A stretch of DNA of 64,000 nucleotides from Sphingobium sp. TKS. GTDB taxonomy: Bacteria; Pseudomonadota; Alphaproteobacteria; Sphingomonadales; Sphingomonadaceae. Made by a program: the position numbers and the translations under genes. This document shows, in pieces, positions 44,727 to 53,758 of this stretch. Position 1 is the first letter of the stretch. Every line of letters starts with the position of its first letter. The notes beneath the pieces are model-generated. The model had not been told where the DNA came from and made no database searches. It saw only the letters and a program-made list of their open reading frames with translations. The stretch is from contig NZ_CP005083.1 of NCBI RefSeq assembly GCF_001563265.1, forward strand, positions 127,001 to 191,000, given 5' to 3'.

Positions 44727-45355
44727 GCTGGACACGCGATGAAATGGCCGCGCGTGCGGCCCGGGAATTACAGGACGGTTTTTACGTAAATCTTGGCATC
44801 GGCATACCGACGTTGGTGGCGAACCATATTCCATCGGGGGTCCAGGTCACGCTTCAGTCGGAAAACGGGATGCTCGGCATCGGGCCGTTCCCATATGAAG
44901 GCGAAGAGGATGCGGATCTTATCAACGCCGGAAAGCAAACCGTGTCCGAACTCCCCGGCACCTCTTACTTTTCATCGGCTGACAGTTTCGCGATGATCCG
45001 TGGGGGGCATATCGACCTTGCCGTTTTGGGGGCGATGGAGGTCGCAGAAAACGGCGATATCGCCAACTGGACGGTCCCAGGCAAGATGGTAAAGGGCATG
45101 GGCGGCGCGATGGACCTTGTCGCTGGCGTCAAAAATATCATCGTCGTGATGGAGCATGTGTCGAAGAACGGCGCTCCGAAATTCACGCGCGCGTGCACGC
45201 TGCCGCTGACGGGAAAAAACGTCGTCAGCACGATTGTCACGGATCTCGCGTACTTTCGTCGTTCGGATCGGACATCTCCGTTCAAGTTAATCGAATGCGC
45301 GCCCGGCGTTTCTAAGGACGAAATTCGCAGTAAAACGACTGCGTATTTTGATTAA
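44723..45355 (+). CDS. scoB: 3-oxoacid CoA-transferase subunit B
   Basis: The 210-aa beta subunit. [17 protein letters not shown] is near the N-terminus and the catalytic Glu is in [13 protein letters not shown], followed by [14 protein letters not shown] [16 protein letters not shown]. It forms the active enzyme with ScoA. The coding sequence is complete, ending at TAA 45353-45355 exactly where a truncated integrase gene begins on the other strand. That suggests the recombination that cut the integrase happened at the end of this gene. Confidence 0.93.
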   Translation: MSWTRDEMAARAARELQDGFYVNLGIGIPTLVANHIPSGVQVTLQSENGMLGIGPFPYEGEEDADLINAGKQTVSELPGTSYFSSADSFAMIRGGHIDLAVLGAMEVAENGDIANWTVPGKMVKGMGGAMDLVAGVKNIIVVMEHVSKNGAPKFTRACTLPLTGKNVVSTIVTDLAYFRRSDRTSPFKLIECAPGVSKDEIRSKTTAYFD

Positions 45356-46117
45356 TGTTTCCTCCCACTCGGCCTTGCGCAACTCTCCCGGCCGGACGAA
45401 CAGGTGGGGTGACAGCCGCAAAGCGATCGCGGTGATTTCGTGACCCGTATAACCATCAATCGCGCGCAGAAGCGCGCCAGCCTCCTTCGGCGTCGTGATC
45501 GCGGCAAGATGCTGGACCTTCGGGGTGATGAGCGCGCCACGCAGGTCAGCGGCGACGTCGCGATCCGCCCGAGCGGTCGCGATTGCATAGCGGAACACCC
45601 GACTGAGTACGCTGCGCATCCGACGCGCACTTTCGTAGCGCCCGGTCGCCTCCACCTTGCGCAGGACGGCCAGGACTTCCTGCGGTGATATCTTCGAGAC
45701 CGGAAGGTTGCCGATCATCGGATAGGCCATGCCGAGCAGCCATCGAATCTTGTCAAGCGTGATCGGCGCGCGGCCCTCCCGTTCATTCTTCGCCACCCAT
45801 TCTTCTGCGATCGTCTTGAATGCGTTGTCCGCCGCCACTTTGCGCGCGAGGTTCTCGACCCTTTTCTCGGCGGTGGGATCGAGGCCGGCGGCGATCTGCT
45901 CCCGCGCCTTATCGCGCCGCTGGCGCGCCATGGCGATTCCCACTTCGGGCCAGGCGCCGAAATAGAGCGTCTTCTGCCGGCCAAGGTGCCGGTAGTTCAT
46001 GCGCCAGAGTTTCGTGCCGTTTGTCTGGACGACGAGGTACAGCCCATCGGAGTCGGCCGCCTTGTAGGCCTTGTCTTTGGGTTTCGCGTTGGTGATCTGG
46101 ATGTGATTCAGTGCCAT
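45356..46117 (-). pseudogene. Tyrosine integrase (DUF4102/P4 type), 3' end missing
   Basis: Starting at ATG 46117 (MALNHIQITNAKPKDKAYK), the protein has the DUF4102 arm-binding domain (GLYLVVQTNGTKLWRMNYR; LYFGAWPEVGIAMARQ), the core-binding domain (ITLDKIRWLLGMAYPMIG) and the first catalytic Arg region (RPGELRKAEWEE). Similarity ends near 45356; the frame then runs antisense into scoB to 45287. The catalytic HxxR and Tyr segment is absent, so it is inactive. Its 5' side faces the 3' end of a tRNA-Leu gene 174 bp away, the standard position of a tRNA-targeting integrase at an island end. Confidence 0.88.
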
Positions 46118-46145
46118 GATGGTGCCAGCTCCAAAGGGCTTGCCG

Positions 46146-46178
46146 GCACCATCAAAAACACCATCATTTTGATGGTGC
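46146..46178. repeat. 12-bp inverted repeat upstream of the integrase
   Basis: GCACCATCAAAA and TTTTGATGGTGC form a perfect stem with a 9-nt loop, 29 bp upstream of the integrase start. It could be an operator, a recombination-related site or a transcription hairpin. The CCGGCACCATCAA core also occurs at 11762-11774, upstream of the other integrase remnant. Confidence 0.55.
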
Positions 46179-46290
46179 TGCCGATGGATTCGGGTGGATG
46201 AGCCCGGATTCCATTTGGCGATTTTCACTGAAAATATGCTGTAAAACCAGCCGCTTGCTGGACCTTCCCGGACGTTGCCGGAAAGGCCTC

Positions 46291-46377
46291 TGGTGCCCAG
46301 AAGAGGACTCGAACCTCCACGACCTTGCGATCGCCAGCACCTGAAGCTGGTGCGTCTACCAATTCCGCCATCTGGGC
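46291..46377 (-). tRNA. tRNA-Leu (anticodon CAG)
   Basis: Read on the minus strand it begins GCCCAGATGGCGGAATTGG and ends with an encoded CCA (87 nt with CCA). The acceptor stem GCCCAGA/TCTGGGC pairs fully, the anticodon stem CCAGC/GCTGG encloses TTCAGGT with anticodon CAG, there is a long variable arm as expected for leucine, and GGTTCGAGTCC is the T arm. Its 3' end faces the truncated integrase, so it is the likely attachment site of the accessory region to the left. Confidence 0.96.
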
Positions 46378-46518
46378 ACGGGGTAGGAGCGCGCAACTAG
46401 CCGCTGGCCGGAGGGCTGTCAATCACGGCAGCCGCATTATTTTTATTTTTCTGGTTTCCCGGCCAAGAGCTTTTTACGGCCCTTTTTTCAGGCTCCTGCC
46501 GCTGAACTGGAGAATCGC

Positions 46519-47274
46519 ATGGAACGCCCCGATGTCGCGCCGCCCGCCCTATATGCTCGCCCGGACGGGGTACGGCTTGCCTATCGCCATCGGCCTGGAA
46601 CGGGGCCTATGATCGTCTTCCTGCCCGGCTATATGTCCGACATGGAAGGCGGCAAGGCGGTGGCGCTGGATGGCTGGGCGCAGGGTCAGGGCCGGGCGAT
46701 GCTTCGGCTCGACTATGCCGGCAATGGCGCGAGCGAGGGCCGGTTCGAGGATGGCACGCTGGCGAGCTGGCGCGACGATGCGCTGCTGCTGATCGATTCG
46801 CTGACGCCGGGCCCGGTCGTGCTGGTCGGGTCTTCCATGGGCGGGTGGCTGGCGCTGCTGATCGCGCTGGCGCGGCCGGAGCGGGTCGTGGGGCTGGTCG
46901 GCATCGCGGCGGCGCCGGATTTCACGCAATGGGGCTTTACCGATTCGGACAAGGCGCTGCTGGCGACGGAGGGCCGGATCGTCGAGCCGACCTCCTATGG
47001 CGACGATCCCTATGTCACCACGCTTGCTTTCTGGGAATCCGGCCAATCGCTCCGGCTGCTGGAGGGGGAGATTGCGATCGATTGCCCGGTGCGGCTGTTG
47101 CATGGGCAGGACGATCCCGACGTTCCGTGGCAGACGGCGCTGCGCATCGCGGAGCGGCTGCGTTCATCCGATGTGCAGACGCTGCTGATTAAGGATGGCG
47201 ACCATCGTCTTTCCCGTGACCCGGATATCGCCCTGTTGATCCGCACCGTCGCCAGCCTGTTGGACAGCCTCTGA
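46519..47274 (+). CDS. Alpha/beta hydrolase
   Basis: A 251-aa alpha/beta hydrolase. The nucleophile elbow is GSSMGGW, with an acid in LLHGQDDPDVP and His in KDGDHRLSRD. It resembles cytosolic esterase or thioesterase-like proteins near glyoxalase and TPR genes in sphingomonads. Its TGA overlaps the ATG of the TPR protein (TGATG at 47272-47276). It is the first gene right of the tRNA and looks like normal chromosome. The substrate is unknown. Confidence 0.88.
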   Translation: MERPDVAPPALYARPDGVRLAYRHRPGTGPMIVFLPGYMSDMEGGKAVALDGWAQGQGRAMLRLDYAGNGASEGRFEDGTLASWRDDALLLIDSLTPGPVVLVGSSMGGWLALLIALARPERVVGLVGIAAAPDFTQWGFTDSDKALLATEGRIVEPTSYGDDPYVTTLAFWESGQSLRLLEGEIAIDCPVRLLHGQDDPDVPWQTALRIAERLRSSDVQTLLIKDGDHRLSRDPDIALLIRTVASLLDSL

Positions 47275-48146
47275 TGCCCTTTCTGCTCCCGCTGCTGCTG
47301 CTCGCCCCGCAGGCCTATGATCCGGAGATCGAGGCGGTGATGAACCGCAAGAGGAAGGAAAAGGCGGAAGCCGCGGCCTCCGCTTCGGCCGCCGCCCCTC
47401 CGGCGCGGGCGGCGGCGAGCGATGGCCGCATCCCGGTGCCGGACAAATATGCCGCGAAATTCCAGGCCTGCCTGGATCAGGCGATCGAGGCGCCGGACAA
47501 GGCCGTCGTCTTCGCGCAGCAATGGCGGATCGACGGCGGGAGCTTCTATGCGCGCAACTGCATGGGCTTTGCCTATGCCCGCGCCGAACGCTGGGCGCCC
47601 GCCATCGTCTCCTTCGAGCAGGGGGCCGACGAAGCCGAACGCAATGGAGAAATGGTGCAGAGCGGGCGGCTCTGGGCGCAGGCGGGCAATGCCGCGCTGG
47701 CGGGCGGGGATGCCGCCAAGGCACGCGACGATTTCGATGCGGCACTGGTGCGTGGTCTGCCCGACGGCGTGGAGAAGGGCGAGGTCCATCTGGACCGCGC
47801 CCGCGCGCTGGTGGCGCTGAACGATGCCAAGGGCGCCCGCGATTCACTCGACATCGCGCTGGAGCAGGTGCCGCAAGACCCGCTCGCCTGGCTGCTCTCG
47901 GCCACTTTGGCCCGCCGCTCGGGGGAACTGAAGCTGGCGCAGGCGCATGTTGCGCGGGCGGTGCAGCTTGCGCCCGACGATGCCTCGGTCGCGCTGGAGG
48001 AGGGCAATATCGCCATCCTCACCGATCAGGAGGACGTGGCCCGCTCCGCCTGGCAGCGCGCGGTGAAGCTGGCGGCACAGTCGCCTGCGGGGAAGGCGGC
48101 CGCCGACAATCTTTCCCGCTTGCCTGCGCCGAAACCCGCCAACTGA
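47274..48146 (+). CDS. Tetratricopeptide-repeat protein
   Basis: A 290-aa protein. A short hydrophobic N-terminus (MPFLLPLLLLAP) suggests export or anchoring, then an Ala-rich charged linker (about residues 20-50) and several helical repeats with the Ala/Gly/Tyr spacing of TPRs (ARNCMGFAYARAERWAPAI; LAQAHVARAVQLAPDDA). It is translationally coupled to the hydrolase before it. The role is probably protein-protein interaction in the envelope; the partner is unknown. Confidence 0.8.
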   Translation: MPFLLPLLLLAPQAYDPEIEAVMNRKRKEKAEAAASASAAAPPARAAASDGRIPVPDKYAAKFQACLDQAIEAPDKAVVFAQQWRIDGGSFYARNCMGFAYARAERWAPAIVSFEQGADEAERNGEMVQSGRLWAQAGNAALAGGDAAKARDDFDAALVRGLPDGVEKGEVHLDRARALVALNDAKGARDSLDIALEQVPQDPLAWLLSATLARRSGELKLAQAHVARAVQLAPDDASVALEEGNIAILTDQEDVARSAWQRAVKLAAQSPAGKAAADNLSRLPAPKPAN

Positions 48147-48172
48147 TTGGCCGATACTGAAGCTTGGTCCTT

Positions 48173-48877
48173 TTAATTGAGGTAGAAATCGACGGTCGTG
48201 ACGACGCGCACCTTCTTATAGGGCGTGTCGCTCGCCCCGTCGGCCTCGCCATCGCGGGCATCGATCGAGAAATAGCCCTGGGTCGCGCTCTTGATGCCAC
48301 CGACGCTGGCGCCGCTGTCGTGGGCGAACTGTTCGGCGGCGGCGCGAGCGTCCTTGGTGGCGGCGGCGACCATTTGCGGCTTCACGTCATTGAGCCTGGT
48401 GAAGCTGTAGCGCATGCCCGACCCTTCCTGCAGCGTCACGCCGCGCCGGACCAGGTCGAACTGCTGGGCCACGGCGCGCTGGGCGCGGGCGATATCGGTC
48501 GTGCGCAGCAGCATGCGCTGGGTGATGGTGATCGTGTTGACGCCATTGTTGATATATTGATTGACCCCCGCGCCGGTCGCGGTCAGCGCGTCGGGCCGGA
48601 AGCCGAGGCTGGTGAAATAAGCGCGCAGTTCCTTCGTATTATTGTCGATCTGGGCGCGAACGGCAGGCAGGTCGAAGCCGGTGGCGGAATAGCTGATCGA
48701 CCAGGTGGCGAGGTCGGCGGTCACATCCTTTTCCGCCAGCCCGCGCACGGTGACGGAGCGGTCCGCCGCCTTGGCCCGTTTCAGCCCGTCGCCCAGCAGA
48801 TAGCCGCCGCTGACGATTCCCAGGGCCAGCAATCCCGCGCAGCCGAGCAACAGCTTGTCATGATAGGCCAGGTCCAT
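48173..48877 (-). CDS. SIMPL (DUF541) domain protein
   Basis: A 234-aa protein with an N-terminal membrane anchor (KLLLGCAGLLALGIVSGGYLL) and a SIMPL domain (SVTVRGLAEKDVTADLATW; FDLVRRGVTLQEGSGMRYSF; VVTTVDFYLN at the end). SIMPL proteins are periplasmic and membrane-associated; some respond to oxidative stress or bind signalling complexes. It is convergent with the TPR gene. No catalytic residues are expected. Family membership is confident, the function is not. Confidence 0.88.
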   Translation of the reverse strand: MDLAYHDKLLLGCAGLLALGIVSGGYLLGDGLKRAKAADRSVTVRGLAEKDVTADLATWSISYSATGFDLPAVRAQIDNNTKELRAYFTSLGFRPDALTATGAGVNQYINNGVNTITITQRMLLRTTDIARAQRAVAQQFDLVRRGVTLQEGSGMRYSFTRLNDVKPQMVAAATKDARAAAEQFAHDSGASVGGIKSATQGYFSIDARDGEADGASDTPYKKVRVVTTVDFYLN

Positions 48878-48981
48878 GCATGCCTCCCTCTTCCTTCCAT
48901 GCCCAACGCATCTTATCTTGGGGATGTTCCTAGGATTTCAGAGATGAACCGTTGCTTTATGGCGACGAATGGAGTGAGCAA

Positions 48982-49416
48982 TTGCCCAAATATCTGCACA
49001 CGATGATCCGCGTGACCGACGTTGACCGGACGGTCGCCTTTTTCCGGCTGCTGGGCCTGGAGGAACAAAAGCGCTTCGACAATGCGCAGGGGCGGTTCAC
49101 CCTGGTCTTCCTCGCCGCGCCGGGGGATGAGGAGGCGCAGGTCGAACTGACCTATAATTGGCCAGCCGAGGACGGCACCCCGCCGGAGGCCTATGGCGGC
49201 GGCCGCAATTTCGGGCATCTCGCCTATCGGGTCGAGAATATCTATGAGACCTGCCAGCGGCTGATGGATGCGGGCGTCACCATCAACCGCCCGCCGCGCG
49301 ACGGGCACATGGCCTTCGTGCGGACGCCGGACAATATTTCGATCGAAATCTTGCAGGACGGGCATCTGGAACCGGCCGAACCCTGGGCGTCCATGCCCAA
49401 TAAGGGAGTCTGGTAA
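48982..49416 (+). CDS. gloA: Lactoylglutathione lyase (glyoxalase I family)
   Basis: A vicinal-oxygen-chelate protein of about 144 aa. It begins LPKYLHTMIRVTDVDRTVAFF, with FTLVFLAAPGDEEAQVELTYN, HLAYRVENIYETCQRLMDAG and FVRTPDNISIEILQ. Metal ligands expected of glyoxalase I (His8-type, Glu, His, Glu) fall in these segments. TTG 48982 has GGAG upstream; an in-frame TTG at 48952 is less likely. Glyoxalase II starts five bases after its stop, so the two form a methylglyoxal detoxification operon. Confidence 0.88.
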   Translation: MPKYLHTMIRVTDVDRTVAFFRLLGLEEQKRFDNAQGRFTLVFLAAPGDEEAQVELTYNWPAEDGTPPEAYGGGRNFGHLAYRVENIYETCQRLMDAGVTINRPPRDGHMAFVRTPDNISIEILQDGHLEPAEPWASMPNKGVW

Positions 49417-49420
49417 GGTC

Positions 49421-50155
49421 ATGCTGGAAGTCGTCCGCATCCCCGTACTCAACGACAATTATGTCTGGCTGCTGCACGACGATGCCAGCGGGGAGACGGT
49501 GGCGGTCGATCCCGCCGTCGCGGAACCCGTGCTGGAGGTGGCAAGGCTGAGGGGCTGGACCATCGGCCAGATCTGGAACACGCACTGGCATGGCGATCAT
49601 GTCGGCGGCAATGCGGCGATCGAAGCCGCGGCAGAGGCATGGGGCGGCTGCACCATCACCGGCCCGGCGGCCGAGGCTGAGAAGATCGGCACGCTCGACC
49701 GTGTGGTGGGGGAGGGCGACAGCGTCCGCATCGGCCATCATCAGGCCGCGGTGCTGGAGGTGCCTGCTCATACGGCCGGCCATATCGCCTATCATCTGGC
49801 GGACGATCATCTGCTGTTCGTGGGGGACACGCTGTTCGCCATGGGCTGTGGCCGGTTGTTCGAGGGGACGCCCGCTCAGATGTTCGCCAATATGCAGCGC
49901 TTCGCGGCCTTGCCGGACGATACGGCGGTCTATTGCGCGCATGAATATACGCAATCCAATGGCCGTTTCGCGTTGACGGTGGAGCCGGACAATGCGGCCT
50001 TGCGCGCCCGTATGGCGGAGGTCGACGCGGCGCGGGCGCGGGGCGAGGCCACGGTGCCGACCAGCATCGGGCAGGAGCGCGCGACCAATGTCTTCATGCG
50101 CGCCCGCAATGTCGCGCAACTGGCCGAACGGCGCGCGGCCAAGGATGCGGCGTGA
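49421..50155 (+). CDS. gloB: Hydroxyacylglutathione hydrolase (glyoxalase II)
   Basis: A 244-aa metallo-beta-lactamase-fold enzyme with the classical THWHGDHVGG motif (HxHxDH), PAHTAGHIAYHL, GDTLFAMGCGRLFEG and YCAHEYTQSN, the standard glyoxalase II set. It hydrolyses S-lactoylglutathione to lactate and glutathione. The frame is open upstream; ATG 49421, with AAGG before it, gives MLEVVRIPVLNDNYVW, the family N-terminus. It directly follows the glyoxalase I gene. Unlike the two MBL proteins in the island, the second metal His is present. Confidence 0.95.
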   Translation: MLEVVRIPVLNDNYVWLLHDDASGETVAVDPAVAEPVLEVARLRGWTIGQIWNTHWHGDHVGGNAAIEAAAEAWGGCTITGPAAEAEKIGTLDRVVGEGDSVRIGHHQAAVLEVPAHTAGHIAYHLADDHLLFVGDTLFAMGCGRLFEGTPAQMFANMQRFAALPDDTAVYCAHEYTQSNGRFALTVEPDNAALRARMAEVDAARARGEATVPTSIGQERATNVFMRARNVAQLAERRAAKDAA

Positions 50156-50210
50156 CGGTTTTCGCGCCGTTCCATCGTCTTGGAAGCGGGGACGAATGAG
50201 GAGAGGTGTC

Positions 50211-50627
50211 ATGCGCTCTTGGATGTTGCGCTCCGGGCTATGTCTGGGGCCGCTGCTGCTGGCGGGCTGCTCCGGCAGCTATGAGCCGCCCAAGCTGACC
50301 GAAAAGCAGACCAGCGAATTGGAACGCGCTCTGGCCGGCAAGGTGGCGGGCGAAAAGACGAGCTGCGTCAATCGCGTATCGCAGGCCAATCTGACGGCGA
50401 TCAGCAACAGCGTGCTGCTCTATCGGGTGAGCGGGCGGCTGGTCTATCGCAACGATCTGATCGGCAGTTGTTCCGGCCTGTCGCGGGGCGACACGCTGAT
50501 CATCAAGACCTGGGGATCGCAATATTGCCGCGGCGACATGGCGACCAGCGCGGACCTGACGACGGGCATGGTGACGGGAAATTGCGCGCTGGGGGACTTC
50601 ACGCCCTATCGATCGCCGGGCAAATAA
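50211..50627 (+). CDS. Putative lipoprotein
   Basis: A 138-aa protein with a lipoprotein signal sequence: basic start, hydrophobic core and lipobox LLLAGC (Cys near residue 20). The mature part has three to four further Cys (TSCVNR, GSCSG, QYCRGD, GNCALG), so disulfides are likely. ATG 50211 follows a GAGGAGAGG site. It was probably acquired or kept with the glyoxalase operon (same strand, 55 bp gap). I do not recognise a domain beyond the lipobox. Confidence 0.8.
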   Translation: MRSWMLRSGLCLGPLLLAGCSGSYEPPKLTEKQTSELERALAGKVAGEKTSCVNRVSQANLTAISNSVLLYRVSGRLVYRNDLIGSCSGLSRGDTLIIKTWGSQYCRGDMATSADLTTGMVTGNCALGDFTPYRSPGK

Positions 50628-50630
50628 GGC

Positions 50631-52409
50631 TCACCCCTTGTACAGCGCGTCCAGCCGTTCCTGATAGCGGGCGCGGATGACATGACGGCGGATCTTCATC
50701 GACGGCGTCATCTCGCTATTGTCGATGGTGAAGGGTTCGTCTGCCAGGATGAAGCGCCGCACCCGCTCGATCACGGACAGATCGTCATTCACCCGGTCGA
50801 CCGCCCCGCGCAGCGCCGCCTGATAGGCCGGATCGTTGCCGATCCCGTCGACGCTGCATCCCTGCGCCTGCGCCCATTCCCGCGTCCATTCGGCATCGGG
50901 CACCAGCAGCCCCACCAGATGCGGACGGCGGTCGCCATAGACCATCGCCTGCCCGATCTCCGGCTGGAGCGTCAGTATCCCTTCCACCTTCTGGGGCGAG
51001 ACATTGTCGCCCTTGTCGTTGACGATCAGATCCTTCTTGCGATCGGTGATGCGGATGCGGCCCTTGGCGTCGATCTCGCCAATGTCGCCGGTGTGCAGCC
51101 AGCCATTTTGCAGCGCCTTCTCCGTTTCCGCCGGATTGCGCCAATAGCCGTGCATCACCAGTTCGCCGCGCACGAGAATCTCGCCATCCTCCGCGATCCG
51201 TACTTCGACGCCGTCGAGTGGCGGGCCGACCGTATCCATCGCAATCCCGGCGCGGGGGCGGTTGCAACTGATCACCGGCCCGGCCTCGGTCTGGCCATAG
51301 CCCTGGAGCAGCGTCAGTCCCATCGCATCGAAGAACAGGCCGACATCGGGGTTGAGCGGGGCGCCGCCCGACACCAGCGCCTTCATCCGCCCGCCGAAGC
51401 GCGTCGCGATCTTGGGCTTGAGCGTGTGGGACAGCAGCGCCTTCATAGGCAGGTCGAGCAGCGATTTCTGTCCGCGCTGTTCCTTCGCCGCGATGCGCAG
51501 CGCCTGACCCAGCAGATAGGCGGGGAATTTGCCCTGCTTCTCGATCGACTTGATGATGCGGGTGCGCAGCACTTCGAACAGGCGGGGGACGACGACCATG
51601 ATGGTCGGGCGCGTTTCCTCGATATTGCTGGCCAGCTTTTCCAGCCCCTCCGCATAATAGATCTGCCCCGCCAGCATGATCGGCATGAACTGGCCGCCGC
51701 TATGCTCATAGGCGTGGGAGAGGGGAAGGAAGGAGAGGAACACCTCCTCGCCCCATCCGAAATCCTCCTCCAGCAGCCGGCCTGCCCCCTCGATATTGCA
51801 GAGGATGGAGCCATGATGCTGCATCACCCCGCGAGGGGCGCCGCCCGTGCCGCTGGTGTAGATGATGCAGGCCAGATCGTCGCGCCCCGCCGTCTGGCTG
51901 GCGGCGCAGGCGTCGATGTCGGTGGGATAATGGGCGATCAGGTCGCTCCACACATGGCAGGCGACGCTGCCCTGCGCGCCCCGCAGCGGCTCCATGCCGA
52001 TGACGAAGCTCGCCTGCGACCGCAGCACGGCGGGCATCAGATTCTGCGCCAGCTTCGCGGTGGAGACGATGACGGCGCGGGCGCCGCTGTCGGTCAGGAT
52101 ATGCTGGTGATCGCGCGTGGTGTTGGTGGTGTAGGTCGGCACCGTGACGCAGCCCGCCGCCATGATGGCGAGGTCCGCGATGCAGAATTCCGGCCGGTTC
52201 TCGCTGACCAGCATCACCGGGTCGCCCGGTTTCAACCCTTGCGCCTGCAACGCGCTGGCGAGCGAGGCGATGTCATGGGCGACCTCGGTCCAGCTCAGCG
52301 ATTGCCATTGGCCCGCCACCTTGCGCCAGAGGAAGGGCGCGTCGCCCATCGCCCTGGCCCGGGCAAAGAACATGGTCACCAGATTGGGAAAACGCTCGAT
52401 CGCCCTCAA
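50631..52409 (-). CDS. Long-chain acyl-CoA synthetase (AMP-dependent)
   Basis: A 592-aa ANL-superfamily ligase. It has the P-loop IIYTSGTGGAPRGV, the PLSHAYEHSGG segment, YGQTEAGPVIS, HTGDIGEIDAKGRIRI and the C-terminal Lys segment (MTPSMKIRRH). It activates fatty acids to acyl-CoA. TTG 52409 starts the gene with a GAGGAG site at good spacing. The nearest relatives are AMP-forming long-chain ligases of the FAA1/FadD15 type. Convergent with the lipoprotein (3-bp gap). Not part of the island. Confidence 0.93.
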   Translation of the reverse strand: MRAIERFPNLVTMFFARARAMGDAPFLWRKVAGQWQSLSWTEVAHDIASLASALQAQGLKPGDPVMLVSENRPEFCIADLAIMAAGCVTVPTYTTNTTRDHQHILTDSGARAVIVSTAKLAQNLMPAVLRSQASFVIGMEPLRGAQGSVACHVWSDLIAHYPTDIDACAASQTAGRDDLACIIYTSGTGGAPRGVMQHHGSILCNIEGAGRLLEEDFGWGEEVFLSFLPLSHAYEHSGGQFMPIMLAGQIYYAEGLEKLASNIEETRPTIMVVVPRLFEVLRTRIIKSIEKQGKFPAYLLGQALRIAAKEQRGQKSLLDLPMKALLSHTLKPKIATRFGGRMKALVSGGAPLNPDVGLFFDAMGLTLLQGYGQTEAGPVISCNRPRAGIAMDTVGPPLDGVEVRIAEDGEILVRGELVMHGYWRNPAETEKALQNGWLHTGDIGEIDAKGRIRITDRKKDLIVNDKGDNVSPQKVEGILTLQPEIGQAMVYGDRRPHLVGLLVPDAEWTREWAQAQGCSVDGIGNDPAYQAALRGAVDRVNDDLSVIERVRRFILADEPFTIDNSEMTPSMKIRRHVIRARYQERLDALYKG

Positions 52410-52738
52410 AACGGCATCTCCTCACTCGCGGCGCGTCTCCGGCGCGCTTCTTCGCCCGATCGGCAGGCTATAACCGCGCCAAGCCGTAACGGCCATGATT
52501 TTTAGCGGATTTCCTGAGATTCGCTTTGGGGTGTGGGCGGATTGATTCAGGATGGAAATAGGGTGGATAGGGGACGGTCTGCCTAGCGCTGCTTTTCTTG
52601 AAGCACATCGTGCTCCTGCGAAGGCAGGAGCCCAGATCCTAAGGTGCGATGATCCACCAGGGGCAGAACTGGGTTCCTGCCTTCGCAGGAACACGGATTC
52701 GCTCAATGGCAGCTAGCGGCCATCTCCGTCGACCTATC
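52410..52738. repeat. Intergenic region with REP-like hairpin repeats
   Basis: No gene is evident. CTCCTGCGAAGGCAGGAG at 52612-52629 and a related inverse copy TTCCTGCCTTCGCAGGAA at 52675-52692 form short stems with GAAG or TTCG loops. Another copy lies at 62089. These look like the small dispersed hairpins common in sphingomonad genomes. Confidence 0.65.
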
Positions 52739-53758
52739 CTAATCGAACAATCCATCCTGAACATTGGACGGCGGGTTCAGCCCCAGATGCTTCCAGCCGG
52801 GCCCATTCAGGCAGCGCCCCCGTGCGGTACGGGCGATCAGGCCGAGCTGGATGAGAAAAGGCTCGATCACTTCCTCGATCGTGTCGCGGGCTTCGGAAAG
52901 GCCCGCCGCCAGCGTTTCGACGCCCACCGGCCCGCCGCGGTAGATGTCCGCGATCATCATCAGATAGCGCCGGTCCATCAGGTCGAGGCCGAGATGGTCG
53001 ACCTCCAGCCGGGTCAGCGCGGCGTCGGCCACCCTGGCGTCCACGGCTGGCGCCCCCGCCACATTGGCGAAATCGCGCACCCGCCGCAGCAGCCGCCCGG
53101 AAATGCGCGGCGTGCCCCGCGATCGCCGGGCGATCTCCACCGCGCCGTCGGAGGTGATGGCGAGGTCGAGCAGCCGCGCCGCACGCCGCACGACCAGTTC
53201 CAGCTCGTCGACGGTGTAGAATTGCAGCCGCACCGGAATGCCGAAGCGGTCGCGCAAGGGCGTCGTCAGCAGGCCTTGCCGCGTGGTCGCGCCGACCAGG
53301 GTGAAAGGCGGCAGGTCGATCCGCACCGAGCGGGCGGAGGGGCCTTCCCCGATCATCAGGTCGAGCGCCCGGTCCTCCATGGCGGGGTAGAGCACTTCCT
53401 CGACAGCCGGATTGAGCCGGTGAATCTCATCGACGAAGAGGACGTCGCCCTCGTCCAGATTGGTGAGCAGCGCGGCCAGATCGCCCGATTTGGCGATCAC
53501 CGGACCGGATGTGGCGCGGAACCCCACACCCATTTCGCGGGCGACGATCTGCGCCAGCGTCGTCTTGCCCAGGCCGGGCGGGCCGAAGAAGAGCACATGG
53601 TCCAGCGCTTCGCCGCGCCCCTTGGCGGCCTCGATGAAGATGCGCAGATTTTCGCGCGCCGCCTGCTGGCCGATGAATTCGGCCAGCGACTTGGGGCGCA
53701 ACGCGGCGTCGGCATCTTCGATGCGACGCGTGGAGGAGATCAGGCGGTCTTCGCTCAT
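52739..53758 (-). CDS. ruvB: Holliday junction branch migration helicase RuvB
   Basis: A 339-aa AAA+ ATPase. Walker A is [14 protein letters not shown], Walker B FVDEIHRL, sensor 1 [10 protein letters not shown], and the C-terminal winged helix carries [12 protein letters not shown]. It drives branch migration with RuvA at Holliday junctions. Its start overlaps the ruvA stop by four bases (ATGA at 53755-53758), so the two are coupled. No ruvC is directly adjacent in this window. Confidence 0.98.
   Translation of the reverse strand: MSEDRLISSTRRIEDADAALRPKSLAEFIGQQAARENLRIFIEAAKGRGEALDHVLFFGPPGLGKTTLAQIVAREMGVGFRATSGPVIAKSGDLAALLTNLDEGDVLFVDEIHRLNPAVEEVLYPAMEDRALDLMIGEGPSARSVRIDLPPFTLVGATTRQGLLTTPLRDRFGIPVRLQFYTVDELELVVRRAARLLDLAITSDGAVEIARRSRGTPRISGRLLRRVRDFANVAGAPAVDARVADAALTRLEVDHLGLDLMDRRYLMMIADIYRGGPVGVETLAAGLSEARDTIEEVIEPFLIQLGLIARTARGRCLNGPGWKHLGLNPPSNVQDGLFD

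Noticed and set aside
50682..52505. 607-aa open frame antisense to the acyl-CoA synthetase
   Set aside because: The opposite strand carries every acyl-CoA synthetase motif; this frame has none.
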